Assembly (NCBI RefSeq): GCF_000309385.1
Contig: NZ_JH976538.1
Span: 578,258-637,080 of the forward strand
Length of the DNA stretch: 58,823 nucleotides
Direction of reading: 5' to 3'
Origin: Nodosilinea nodulosa PCC 7104
GTDB taxonomy: Bacteria; Cyanobacteriota; Cyanobacteriia; Phormidesmidales; Phormidesmidaceae
Positions 7,221-15,812 of this stretch are shown here, one piece after another (within the stretch, counting starts at the first letter, position 1; each line of letters starts with the position of its first letter). The notes beneath the pieces were generated by a model. That model saw nothing but the letters and a program-made list of their open reading frames with translations, searched no databases and was not told the DNA's origin. A program made the translations under genes and the position numbers.

Positions 7221-8443
7221 CCGATGGCCAGCGAGACTTTTTCATTAGCTACGCCACCCCCGATGGGGTCTGGGCCGAGTGGATCGCCTGGATTTTGGAG
7301 GAGAGCGGCTACACGGTTCACCTGCAAGCGTGGGATTTTACGGCTGGAAAAAACTTTGTGCTGGAAATGAATGAGGGGGCGACCGGGTGCGATCGCACCA
7401 TTGCCGTGCTCTCCGACAACTACCTCCAGGCCAACTTTACCCAGGCCGAGTGGGCCGCCGCCTTTCGCCAAGACCCGCGATCGCGTGACAGTCGGCTGAT
7501 TTCAATTCGGATAGGGGAATGCAAGCCCACAGGGCTGCTGGGCCAGATTATCTACATCGATATTGTCGGTAAGGCGGAGGAAGATGCTGAGCGATCAATT
7601 TTGGAAGGAATTGCAGCAGCCCTAAAGAAACGGGGTAAGCCTGAGAATCGACCGATGTTTCCCCAGCGCCTTTTGGCGCAGGTATCGAAACTGAGACCAG
7701 CCCTAGGTAAAGGCGGCTTTCCAGGCCGAGTTCATACAGAGAATCCGTTTTTGCCTTTAACTGGGGCAGTGGATGAGGCGGCACAGTTTTTTGACTGCGA
7801 TCGCATCCTCAACCGCATTTTTGAGGTCCTCAATAGCGGCAGCAATGTGGCACTAATTGGCGATCGCAATATGGGTAAGTCGTCGCTGTTGCGTGAGGTG
7901 GCCCGTCGCGCCGAGCAGCAGCTCACCACACCTCGACAGCCCGTCATCATCAACCTGGTGATGCTATTTAGCGAAGAAGAGTTCTATGAAGAGCTGTGCG
8001 CTCAGACCGGCATTGCCGAAGACACTCGTGGCAACAATCTCAACCGCGCTCTGCGAGACAAGCGCCTGCTGCTAATTTTGGATGAGGTCGAGCGCATTGT
8101 GCAGGACGAATTTTCACGCAGGGTGCGCGACCAACTGCGCGGTCTATCGGAAGGCAAAGACGCTCCTCTGCGTCTAGTACTGGCTGCCCGTGACTCGCTT
8201 GAAAATCTATTTCCTGATAGCTATGACGATGGGATGGTATCGCCCCTACATGGAATTTGTTGGGAAGAACAAGTGCAACCCTGGTCAGCAGAGATGGTGC
8301 ATCAGTTTATTGATATCCGACTAGCCTCTACCCCCATTCGCTTCAGCAACAATGAAATTACTAACATTATCTCTATCTGCGAGGGCCGACCCAAGGACCT
8401 AATGCAGCTCTGCAATGCCCTCTTTCGCGAAAAACTCTCATAA
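7217..8443 (+). CDS. TIR domain - STAND-type ATPase fusion
   Basis: 408 residues from the ATG that overlaps the previous stop. Residues 6-130 form a TIR domain: RDFFISYATPDG, WIAWILEESGY, DFTAGKNFVLEM and LSDNYLQANF. Glu78 in TQAEWAAAF sits at the position of the NADase catalytic glutamate. After a linker comes a STAND/AAA ATPase with Walker A GDRNMGKSS (215-223) and Walker B LLLILDE ending at D289-E290. The C-terminus resembles a winged-helix arrangement (SICEGRPKDLMQLCNALF). Bacterial TIR domains deplete NAD or make signalling nucleotides when triggered. An upstream in-frame extension to 7151 has no RBS, so I prefer 7217. It is followed after 33 nt by a second ATPase gene. Confidence 0.85.
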   Translation: MTDGQRDFFISYATPDGVWAEWIAWILEESGYTVHLQAWDFTAGKNFVLEMNEGATGCDRTIAVLSDNYLQANFTQAEWAAAFRQDPRSRDSRLISIRIGECKPTGLLGQIIYIDIVGKAEEDAERSILEGIAAALKKRGKPENRPMFPQRLLAQVSKLRPALGKGGFPGRVHTENPFLPLTGAVDEAAQFFDCDRILNRIFEVLNSGSNVALIGDRNMGKSSLLREVARRAEQQLTTPRQPVIINLVMLFSEEEFYEELCAQTGIAEDTRGNNLNRALRDKRLLLILDEVERIVQDEFSRRVRDQLRGLSEGKDAPLRLVLAARDSLENLFPDSYDDGMVSPLHGICWEEQVQPWSAEMVHQFIDIRLASTPIRFSNNEITNIISICEGRPKDLMQLCNALFREKLS

Positions 8444-8476
8444 CTTTTAGGACGGGCACCGCCCACCACCTCCATC

Positions 8477-11239
8477 ATGCCTAAAGATAATTTAGCTAAC
8501 TTACGCCTAGACTTATCCCCCAAACTCAACCGCCCCCTCTCACTATGGAATCCTCTCGATTATCTGCGGCTGCTGTTTTGGGTATTTTATTTTCCTCAAG
8601 CCCTGCGGTGGTATGTAAATCGATTTGGGGAGAGGGAGGTTGCTAAAGACGACATAATATGGCGTAAAAGATTGGCATTCTTTCAGGCTGACCAAGTTCA
8701 ACTGAATCTCTTACTTCAGGGAATTTTTCTGGCAACAATTCCCCTAATCTTCGTTCTCCAATTAGTAGATCAGCTATTCGATTCCGTCAACTGGTTTTTA
8801 TCAATATTAAGCATCACATCCTTGATGGGATTGAGTATAGTTTCTGGAATACTTTTCGAAGTGGTTTCAGTTGTCGTACTAGATGTCACACTCAGCATAT
8901 CTTTTTGCATATCAGCAAGTATCTTTGTAGGAGTCGCAAAATCTGGACTTCTGGATAGATGTTTGGCAGCTTTAGGGGAGATATTCCCAGAGATTATTGC
9001 ATTAGGCCTCGTGAGTGGGGTGATAACTGGGGTTCTATTTGGAATGTTTCTAGGAATTGTATCGAACTCAATGGCCGCCTTACTAGGCAATGCAGCAATA
9101 GGCTCAGCAATTGGATGCGCGGCGGCAACAATAATTATTACTGCTGCAACAATATCTATGCTGAAGAAATATATTTTGGCATTTGGATTAACGTTCTCTC
9201 TCGTTTTTGGCATTTCTATAATTTTATCGTCAATTATTTTATTCTTGAGGCCTGATGGCTGGCTTCTGGCAGGTCTATTAAAGCTTTTCGGAACTCAAAG
9301 ACATATACCTGAAATTGCATCAACCACTTTAATTCCCTTGCGATGTAATTTTAGACTGTTAAAACAGAATATGTGCAATGACTGGGAGATTGTTGGTAAT
9401 AATGCGAATGAATTATTGAACTATACTTTTCAATTTAGCGTGGTTGCAAGTGCCATCTATGATGGCCTAAATCGTCTTCCACATGATGAATGCTTGGTGA
9501 GTTTGGCTCGATTAACACAGTCGGTAAGTGACTGGAAGCTTATTCGATTTACTTCAGCATCCCTCAATAATACGTTTAAGTTCGAGTTTTTAGAGATACT
9601 GTTTTTTTTGTTTCCATGGATCAGGAGAAAGCTAACATCAAGATTGAACACATCTTTGCGCCTAGGTAACCCTACCCGCGCTGCTGCTGCTGGCTTTTGG
9701 TACCTTCATGAAGATCAGCCCTCCGCAGCAGCCCAAGCATTTGCAGTCATTTGTGACATTCGTCACGGCGAAGAAATGCACGGCCTTGCTAGCCTCCTCG
9801 GCCTTTTTGACGCTGCCAAAACCACTGAACAAACTGCTGCTATCGATCTGCCAGAACTTCCTCTGAATCGCACCTTGCGCCCCCAAACCTGGGAAGTGAT
9901 CCGTCGCTTTTATCATGTCATTTCAGACACTAAAACTGTTTACTTTAGCACCTCTCGATCGGCTCGTGCTTTTGCCAGCAACCGGGCATTGGGCGAGCTG
10001 CAACATATCCTTGAACACGAAGCCGACCTACCTGAGGCTGAGCGGGGCCTGGTCATCAAAATTGCCAAAACCTGGCAAGCGGCCCTGCTCGAAATCACCG
10101 CCGAAGTTGGCGAAGCGGCCATCACCCAGCCTGTACAAAACCCCTACGTCATCGGCGACCCGGTAGAGGGCGATCTGTTCGTGGGCCGCGACGACATCAT
10201 GCGACAGCTCCAAGAACTTTGGCTGATGGGCAACCACCTGCAATCCGTCGTCATCTACGGCCACCGCCGCATGGGCAAAACCTCAATTCTCAAAAACGTG
10301 GCCCAGGTGCTGGGCTCAGGGTTGCGGGTTTCCTACGTCAACCTGCTCAAGTCTGCCGGGGCCGATAACCTCAGCGATGTGCTGCTAGCTATTAGCGACC
10401 AGGTGGCGGCAACTCTGGCTATTCCCCCGCCCCGCGATGCTGACATGACCAACAGCCCTGCCCGCAGCTTCGAACGCTTTTTGCGCCGCGCCACCAATTC
10501 CCTGGCCGACGGCGAAGGGTTGATTATTGCCCTGGATGAATTTGAAAAAATTGAGGAGTTAATCGAAGCAGGCAAGCTAGAGGCCAGCTTCATGGCCTAT
10601 CTGCGGGGGCTGGTGCAAGACAGCCCCAAAGTCGGCTTTGCCTTCGCCGGGCTGCATACCCTGCAAGAAATGTCCGCCGATTATTTTCAACCCTTCTTTG
10701 CCAGCGTGATTCCCATCAAAGTCGATTTCTTTAAGCAGACCACCGTGCAGACTCTGCTGCCCAACCCCGGCGGCGACTTCCCCCTCGACTACGACTACGA
10801 GGCACTGGATTTAATTTATGCGCTTACCGCCGGGCAGCCCTACCTGACTCAGCTTTTGGGCTTTCAGCTGGTGCGCCGCTACAACGACCAGGTGTTTGAG
10901 CAGCGGCAAAAGCGCGAGGCCAAATTCTCCGTTGCAGATGTACAGGCTGTGGTTGAGCGGCCCGAGTTTTTTGCCCAGGGCAAACCCTACTTTGCTGGCG
11001 TGTGGGCTCAGGCCAGCCACGATGCGCCAGGGCAGCACGCTTTGCTCAAAGCTCTGGCTCCCCACGCCAAGGGGCTAACGGTAAACGACCTTCAGCTCAA
11101 TGCTGGGATAGATCAAACCACCTTCGCGGCTGCTGCTTTAGCGACGCTGGAAAATCACGATGTGGTGCGGGTGTACGAGGGTACTGCCAGGATAATTGTG
11201 GAGGTGTTTCGTCGCTGGGTTGTGCATCAAGCGACCTAG
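8477..11239 (+). CDS. Multi-span membrane protein with C-terminal STAND/AAA ATPase domain
   Basis: 920 residues. Residues ~78-97, 107-155, 172-228 and 232-257 are hydrophobic and predict roughly seven to eight membrane spans, rich in small residues (AIGSAIGCAAATIII). Residues 395-560 are soluble and helical. The ATPase begins NPYVIGDPVEGDLFVGRDD, with Walker A YGHRRMGKTS (594-603) and Walker B IIALDE (D687-E688). It ends in a winged-helix-like region (LLKALAPHAKGLTVNDL). The first ~390 codons (to about 9660) are clearly AT-richer than the rest, suggesting a mosaic origin. It is co-directional with the TIR gene. An inferred role is a membrane effector or receptor gated by NTP. Confidence 0.8.
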   Translation: MPKDNLANLRLDLSPKLNRPLSLWNPLDYLRLLFWVFYFPQALRWYVNRFGEREVAKDDIIWRKRLAFFQADQVQLNLLLQGIFLATIPLIFVLQLVDQLFDSVNWFLSILSITSLMGLSIVSGILFEVVSVVVLDVTLSISFCISASIFVGVAKSGLLDRCLAALGEIFPEIIALGLVSGVITGVLFGMFLGIVSNSMAALLGNAAIGSAIGCAAATIIITAATISMLKKYILAFGLTFSLVFGISIILSSIILFLRPDGWLLAGLLKLFGTQRHIPEIASTTLIPLRCNFRLLKQNMCNDWEIVGNNANELLNYTFQFSVVASAIYDGLNRLPHDECLVSLARLTQSVSDWKLIRFTSASLNNTFKFEFLEILFFLFPWIRRKLTSRLNTSLRLGNPTRAAAAGFWYLHEDQPSAAAQAFAVICDIRHGEEMHGLASLLGLFDAAKTTEQTAAIDLPELPLNRTLRPQTWEVIRRFYHVISDTKTVYFSTSRSARAFASNRALGELQHILEHEADLPEAERGLVIKIAKTWQAALLEITAEVGEAAITQPVQNPYVIGDPVEGDLFVGRDDIMRQLQELWLMGNHLQSVVIYGHRRMGKTSILKNVAQVLGSGLRVSYVNLLKSAGADNLSDVLLAISDQVAATLAIPPPRDADMTNSPARSFERFLRRATNSLADGEGLIIALDEFEKIEELIEAGKLEASFMAYLRGLVQDSPKVGFAFAGLHTLQEMSADYFQPFFASVIPIKVDFFKQTTVQTLLPNPGGDFPLDYDYEALDLIYALTAGQPYLTQLLGFQLVRRYNDQVFEQRQKREAKFSVADVQAVVERPEFFAQGKPYFAGVWAQASHDAPGQHALLKALAPHAKGLTVNDLQLNAGIDQTTFAAAALATLENHDVVRVYEGTARIIVEVFRRWVVHQAT

Positions 11240-11257
11240 GGGTTTGATATGCACAAA

Positions 11258-11303
11258 TACCCCACCCCCAGGCTCTTGATGCCAAGAGGCCGGGGGTGGG
11301 GTA
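11258..11303. terminator. Long G/C hairpin closing the TIR/ATPase locus
   Basis: TACCCCACCCCCAGGCTCTT (11258-11277) pairs with AAGAGGCCGGGGGTGGGGTA (11284-11303), 18 of 20 positions, with a 6-nt loop. There is no T run, so it may end transcription in a factor-dependent way. A second inverted pair (TTTTACCCCCGTCG with CGACGGGAGGTAAAA) lies between it and dps. Confidence 0.65.
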
Positions 11304-11468
11304 GATGGGAGGGTAAAGAGTGTGAAATTCAGCGCTGAGGGCATAGCCTTAAGCCTGGCATCTCAGACTTTTTACCCCCGTCGCCGCAGCGCTTTTCAAA
11401 AGAAGAAAGTTTGGACGACGGGAGGTAAAAGGGTTGGGCCAAACCGGGCCACCAGGGCCTGACTGTGC

Positions 11469-11993
11469 TTACTTGCTGACCAGCTCTTTGTCGCGCTTGC
11501 CGCTGGATTCAAAGGAGGCACCATCGATGAAGGAGCGCAGCATCCAGGCCATTTCTTCGTGGTCTTCCATCAGGCCGATGAGAAAGTCGGAGGTGCCTTC
11601 GTCGTGAAACTCTTCGGAGGTTTGATCGACGTACTGGCGCAGGTTGCGAATAACTTGCTCGTGGTCTGTAACCAACCGCTGAACCATTTCCTCGGCATTA
11701 GGCAAATCGCCGGGGTGCTCTTTGATAGAAGCATTCTTTAGGAAGCCGTCGGCAGTGCCCAAGGGGTAGCCGTTCAGCATGCGCACTCGCTCGGCGATGG
11801 AGTCAATGCTAATTGTGAGAGCTTCGTAGTGCTCTTCCCACAGCTCGTGGAGGGTGCGGAACTGAGGTCCAACTACATCCCAGTGATATTTCTTTGTTTT
11901 GATCAAAAGCAGGTAGGCGTCGGCTAAGACTTTGTTGAGAATGTCGACAACGCCCTGGCGCTGCTGCTCGGTTAGGCCAATGTTAATGCTCAT
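11469..11993 (-). CDS. dps: Dps-family ferritin-like DNA-protection protein
   Basis: 174 residues, the usual Dps length. The protein forms a dodecamer that oxidises and stores iron using peroxide. The ferroxidase signature is visible: TKKYHWDVVGPQF (His), LHELWEEHYE, then ISIDSIAERVRMLNGYPLGT. HDEGTSDFLIGLMEDHEEMAWML is the last helix. The lysine-rich N-terminal DNA-binding tail of E. coli Dps is absent. It is a monocistronic leftward gene with an AT-rich upstream region (11994-12192) that probably holds its promoter and that of the small rightward gene. Confidence 0.93.
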   Translation of the reverse strand: MSINIGLTEQQRQGVVDILNKVLADAYLLLIKTKKYHWDVVGPQFRTLHELWEEHYEALTISIDSIAERVRMLNGYPLGTADGFLKNASIKEHPGDLPNAEEMVQRLVTDHEQVIRNLRQYVDQTSEEFHDEGTSDFLIGLMEDHEEMAWMLRSFIDGASFESSGKRDKELVSK

Positions 11994-12192
11994 AAATTCA
12001 ATAATCTCGTTTCTGCGTTCCGTTTCATTTAAACGCAGTGCGCTAGAAGTCTCATCTATCCGCTGTGGGAAATGGCCTGGTTGCAGTCTCTCTCCTCCGA
12101 TTGTTTCTGCCAGACAAGTCCCTCGCGGGTTAGATGTAGGGGGAAGTCAATAGTAATAGTTTGGGAGAAAGACGTCTCTAGATCGATTTTCT

Positions 12193-12450
12193 ATGGCTAG
12201 TTCATCTCCGCTGACCGGTGTGATTTTGGTAGACTGCGCGCGGGCCAACGCCACTGAAGGGCTTGCGATCGCCACCGAGCGCTGCGGCTACGGCGATGAT
12301 ACGGCTAAATTTCAGGCGGCGCTCAGGTCTGCCTGTAGCGAAATGAATGTGGATATCGACGGGCTTGCGGATTTGGTCGATGATGAGCCGTCCATACTGC
12401 GCGCAGAGCGCGGCATGGAGGTTGCCCCCGACAGCCCCAGCGACCTGTAG
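12193..12450 (+). CDS. Conserved cyanobacterial hypothetical protein (85 aa)
   Basis: 85 residues, acidic. The core reads LTGVILVDCARANA, then IATERCGYGDDTAKFQAAL and IDGLADLVDD. I recall similar short cyanobacterial proteins with a CGYG motif and a helical fold, without known function. Two cysteines (in DCARA and RCGYG) are conserved in my recollection. No clear RBS precedes the ATG. It is transcribed away from dps. Confidence 0.6.
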   Translation: MASSSPLTGVILVDCARANATEGLAIATERCGYGDDTAKFQAALRSACSEMNVDIDGLADLVDDEPSILRAERGMEVAPDSPSDL

Positions 12451-12492
12451 GGGTGGCCCTTTCCGGCGATCGCAAAACGACAGCCCCCAACC

Positions 12493-12810
12493 CTACGACC
12501 GCTCGATTTCCTTGAGCAACTCGCCAGGCTCAGATTCTGGCAGCACCCGCCGCCACTCTCGCAGGCTCACCTGGGCGAAGACCCCGGCCCGGTTGTAGGG
12601 CTCTGCGTCAATAAAGGCCTCAGCGGCAGCGCGATCGGGGGCGGTCAGAATAATCAGCATCATTTCGGGCTGACCGTCTAACCCAACGGTTGGCCCGCCG
12701 CAGTAGATCTGATTCTTGTGGGCTTCCAGGTAGCGCAGGTGGGTAGGCCGGAGCGAGAGCCGCTGCGCCTCGACATCGCTGGCCAGCACGCACTGAATGG
12801 CAAACTGCAT
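12493..12810 (-). CDS. YciI family protein
   Basis: 105 residues with the YciI-like ferredoxin-fold pattern: MQFAIQCVLA start, RPTHLRYLEAHK with the conserved His, GGPTVG, then FIDAEPYNRAGVFAQVSLREWRRVL. YciI proteins are small putative enzymes or binding proteins, often fused or adjacent to stress genes. It is the last gene of a leftward four-gene operon, 2 nt after the stop of the DJ-1/SMP-30 fusion gene. That implies coupled expression. Confidence 0.88.
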   Translation of the reverse strand: MQFAIQCVLASDVEAQRLSLRPTHLRYLEAHKNQIYCGGPTVGLDGQPEMMLIILTAPDRAAAEAFIDAEPYNRAGVFAQVSLREWRRVLPESEPGELLKEIERS

Positions 12811-12812
12811 GG

Positions 12813-14390
12813 TTATTCTCCTAGGGTGAGTCCTGGCACGCCAACCTCTAGGCCCACGACCCTGGCCGCTTCGACCCCGGTGGGCAGCGGCAGGGACATG
12901 CCGCCGTTGGTGGTGACGTAGAGTCGGGTGCGATCGGCCCCGGTGCGGCCAAAGGCCAGGGCCGTGCTGCCAGCGACCCCCTCGGCGGCGGTGGCGATCG
13001 TGGTCACCTCCCCCGCTGGTGAAATTGATACCACGCTGTTGTAGACGTGGGTGGTGGCGTACAGGGTGCCGTTGACATCGAAGGCAAAGTCATCGAGATT
13101 GACGTTGGTGAGCCAGCGTTCGGGGGTTCCGGCGGTGTGGTCGCCCTGGATGGGGATGCGGAGGAGCTGCTGCCGCTGGGTATTGGTGGCATACAGCATG
13201 TCGCCATAGCGCTTGATGCCGTTGACGGCGGGGAAGGGATGGTTGGCATCCGATCGCGCCAGCCGCTCGTGCTGCACCCAGATTTTGGCGGTTTGGGCGG
13301 CCACATCTACCTCCCAAATTGCCCCTTTGTAGGAGTCGGCAATCAGGTAGCGATCGCCCGTCAGGTAGGTCATGCCGTTGAGGAAGATGGCGCCCGCGAT
13401 CGCCACCACGGGTTCTGCGATCCCGTCCTTGATGCGATACAGGGTGGGAATTTTGTCCTCCGCCACCCCCGCCACCAGCAGATTGCCCTGGCGATCGAAC
13501 GCTAACCCCGCCGCGCTGCTGGGGATGGTGGCGTAGTCGCTGACCGCCCCCGCTGGGGTAATGCGATAGATTTTGCCTTCCTCGTAGCTGGTGACGAACA
13601 GATCGCCGCTGGCCGCCACGGCAATATTTTCTAAAAAGGTGTTGACGGGGAACTCGGCGAGGGTTTGGGCGGGGGCAACGGCGACGGGCGCCTTGGCAAA
13701 AATGGGCGGCAGCTGGTTGCTCAGCGCGGCGACCATGGCCTGGGCAATGCTGGCGCTGGAGTTCGGGTTCTGGCCGGTAATTAATTTTCCCTGCTTGCCG
13801 CCGTACTCCACGTGGTCGGCCCTGTTGGGGTGGGCGATGAAGTCAGCCCCCAGCTCCCGCAGGCGGTGCTCCAAAATGAAGGGCACCGACTGATCCAGCT
13901 GGGCCGCCACCTCTTCTGAGTAGGTGTAGGCGGTGAGAATTTTGCCGCTCACCAGGGGGGTGCCATCGGCCAGGGTGGCCCCCACCAGCCCGGCGGGGCC
14001 GTGGCAGACCGCCGCAATCAGCTTGTCGGCCTCATAAAACTCGCGCAGCAGCCGCTGCAAGTCGGGGTTGTCGGGCAGGTCAAACATGGGGCCATGGCCG
14101 CCGGGCAGAAAGATACCGTCAAAATCGGCGGACTGCACCTCGGCCAGCTTGACCGTGTGCTGGCCCGCCGCGATCGCCCCTTGCCACGCCTGCGCCTGCT
14201 CATCCGTGGGGGCGCTGCGCGGGTCAATGGGAATTGGCCCTCCTTTGGGGCTGGCGATGGTCATATCGATGCCGCTATGGAGAAATTCCATGTAGGGGAC
14301 GGCGAACTCTTCGAGCCAGACCCCGGTGGGCAGGGGATCTTCGTCGCCAAAGCGATCGTGGCTGGTGGTCACAATTAAGATGTGGGTCAT
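12813..14390 (-). CDS. DJ-1/PfpI (Hsp31-like) domain fused to SMP-30-like beta-propeller
   Basis: 525 residues in two domains. Residues 1-225 are a DJ-1/PfpI class I glutamine-amidotransferase-like domain with FLPGGHGPMFDL and the nucleophile elbow AAVCHGPAGLV (Cys129-His130). This type includes glyoxalase III/Hsp31-like enzymes. Residues ~240-525 are a six-bladed propeller of the SMP-30/gluconolactonase/NHL type (GLAFDRQGNLLVAG, DRYLIADSYKGAIWEVD, LDDFAFDVNGTLYATTHVY, TALAFGRTG). Each half is common; the fusion in one chain is unusual. No signal peptide, so cytosolic. It sits between an ABM gene and a YciI gene in one operon, so a role in detoxifying reactive carbonyls or lactones is an inference. 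Confidence 0.88.
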   Translation of the reverse strand: MTHILIVTTSHDRFGDEDPLPTGVWLEEFAVPYMEFLHSGIDMTIASPKGGPIPIDPRSAPTDEQAQAWQGAIAAGQHTVKLAEVQSADFDGIFLPGGHGPMFDLPDNPDLQRLLREFYEADKLIAAVCHGPAGLVGATLADGTPLVSGKILTAYTYSEEVAAQLDQSVPFILEHRLRELGADFIAHPNRADHVEYGGKQGKLITGQNPNSSASIAQAMVAALSNQLPPIFAKAPVAVAPAQTLAEFPVNTFLENIAVAASGDLFVTSYEEGKIYRITPAGAVSDYATIPSSAAGLAFDRQGNLLVAGVAEDKIPTLYRIKDGIAEPVVAIAGAIFLNGMTYLTGDRYLIADSYKGAIWEVDVAAQTAKIWVQHERLARSDANHPFPAVNGIKRYGDMLYATNTQRQQLLRIPIQGDHTAGTPERWLTNVNLDDFAFDVNGTLYATTHVYNSVVSISPAGEVTTIATAAEGVAGSTALAFGRTGADRTRLYVTTNGGMSLPLPTGVEAARVVGLEVGVPGLTLGE

Positions 14391-14402
14391 CGATTTTTCT
14401 CG

Positions 14403-14987
14403 TTATCTAGAGGGGCGTTTAGGGGCACGAGTCGCAAACAGCCAGCGGGCCAGCAGTTTGGTCAGGCGGGGCAAAATCACGTAGGTCAGCAGCACCACCT
14501 GGACGGCCACCCCCAGCAGCTTGGCCAGCAGCGGCGGCAGGCCGCTCAGTACGACCTTAACCAGGGGCGTAAAGACTAGAGAGAGCAGAAAAATCACCAG
14601 CGTCAGCACGATCGCCATCTTGTAGCGCGGTGGGGTGGGCGGCGCGGCGCGATCGCGCGGCGTAAACCAGAACTCCAGCCCCGGCAGACGCTGCACCTGG
14701 CTCTCGCTCTCGGCCATGTCGTCGGCCAGCGCCAGCCAGCGCTGCCGCACGCTCGAATTCTCCCACTGCATCAGGTGGCTGTAGGAATCAAACCGAAAGA
14801 TGGTGACAAATTCAGGCTGGGCAGCACTGCTGGGCTGGATCACATTGGCTCCCAGGTAGCCCGGAAAGCCGTGGGCGGCCTGGGTAATGCCCGCCAGCCA
14901 GGTTTCAAAATCGGCTTTTCGATCGGGCTTAATTCGCCGTGAGATCATAACGGTGACGGGGCCTTCGGCATCGCTCAGGGGCGTCAT
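14403..14987 (-). CDS. Antibiotic-biosynthesis-monooxygenase (ABM) domain protein with two membrane spans
   Basis: 194 residues. Residues 10-105 match an ABM ferredoxin-like domain (VTVMISRRIKPDRKADFETW, GFPGYLGANVI, FVTIFRFDSYSHLMQWENS). Residues ~122-142 and 155-175 are hydrophobic (MAIVLTLVIFLLSLVF and AVQVVLLTYVIL), with a basic tail. The layout matches a known cyanobacterial family with ABM at the N-terminus and membrane anchors at the C-terminus. The start overlaps the stop of the upstream hydrolase by 4 nt, indicating translational coupling. The substrate is unknown. Confidence 0.85.
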   Translation of the reverse strand: MTPLSDAEGPVTVMISRRIKPDRKADFETWLAGITQAAHGFPGYLGANVIQPSSAAQPEFVTIFRFDSYSHLMQWENSSVRQRWLALADDMAESESQVQRLPGLEFWFTPRDRAAPPTPPRYKMAIVLTLVIFLLSLVFTPLVKVVLSGLPPLLAKLLGVAVQVVLLTYVILPRLTKLLARWLFATRAPKRPSR

Positions 14988-15709
14988 AGGGCGGTCAAAA
15001 ACTCAACCAGCTGCTGGGGATTGGCGGCAAAGGGGGAATGGCTGGTCGCCATGGTCATCACCGCTTTGACCGGCATGGCGGTATACATTTTCTGCTGAAT
15101 AGCGTTGGGAACGGTTTGGTCCTCGGTGGTCTCGATGTAGAACCGCTTTTCCGCATACTGGTTCACGTCGGGGCTGACGGTCAGCGGGGTGCCAAAGGGG
15201 GCGATCGCCTGGGGCCGCATTTTAGCTTTAATTCGCGCCACCTCTGCATCGCTACAGTCGGCGCAAAATACCTCTTTAACCCCACCGGGGTTAATGCTGG
15301 CCACCTCCGGAGAGGTCTGTACCCAGTTGGCAAACAGTTTAGAGCTGGCGTGTTCTGGCTCCTGGGTTTTGCCGTAGAGCGACTCCCCCGCCTGCAAAAG
15401 GTAGGCGCTCACATAGACCATTGCCCGCACCCGGTCGGGAACGACCTCATTGACCTGGGAGATCACAATCCCGCCCATGCTGTGGCCGACCAGAATAACC
15501 GGCTGTCCCTGGGCCTGGACAGTCTTCACCACAGTGTCGGTGTAGCTTTGCAGAGTCACCTGGTCGATGGGGGTCTGATCGGCACCGCTGCCGGGCAGAT
15601 CTGGCGCCACAACGGTGTGCCCGGCGGCACTCAGCAGGTCACTCACCCGATCCCAGCACCACCCGCCCAGCCAGGCACCGTGCACCAGTACATAGATTTC
15701 CTTTGACAT
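14984..15709 (-). CDS. Alpha/beta hydrolase (esterase EstC-like)
   Basis: 241 residues, a compact single-domain hydrolase. The oxyanion region VHGAWLGGWCW and the nucleophile elbow GHSMGG (Ser77) are clear. Asp in EDQTVP and His in TSHSPFAANP complete the expected triad. It resembles the plant salicylate/nitrile esterase-like and bacterial EstC families. It is the first gene of the leftward operon and is divergent from the HxlR-receiver regulator, with 103 nt between them. Its substrate cannot be told from the sequence. Confidence 0.9.
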   Translation of the reverse strand: MSKEIYVLVHGAWLGGWCWDRVSDLLSAAGHTVVAPDLPGSGADQTPIDQVTLQSYTDTVVKTVQAQGQPVILVGHSMGGIVISQVNEVVPDRVRAMVYVSAYLLQAGESLYGKTQEPEHASSKLFANWVQTSPEVASINPGGVKEVFCADCSDAEVARIKAKMRPQAIAPFGTPLTVSPDVNQYAEKRFYIETTEDQTVPNAIQQKMYTAMPVKAVMTMATSHSPFAANPQQLVEFLTAL

Positions 15710-15787
15710 CAGTTCTAACCTCCTAATAGATAATCAGAATGCTCATCCATCAGCAAAGCTCGCCAAACCCTATCACGGGCCACAGAT

Positions 15788-15804
15788 GGTTACCTAATGG
15801 ATAC
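15788..15804. promoter_or_regulatory. Candidate operator in the divergent promoter region
   Basis: In the 103-nt gap between the hydrolase and regulator genes, GGTTAC CTAAT GGATAC forms a direct repeat GGWTAC with an 11-nt step. HxlR-type regulators usually bind repeats in such divergent promoters. This is an inference from position and repetition. Confidence 0.35.
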
Positions 15805-15812
15805 TAATTGCC

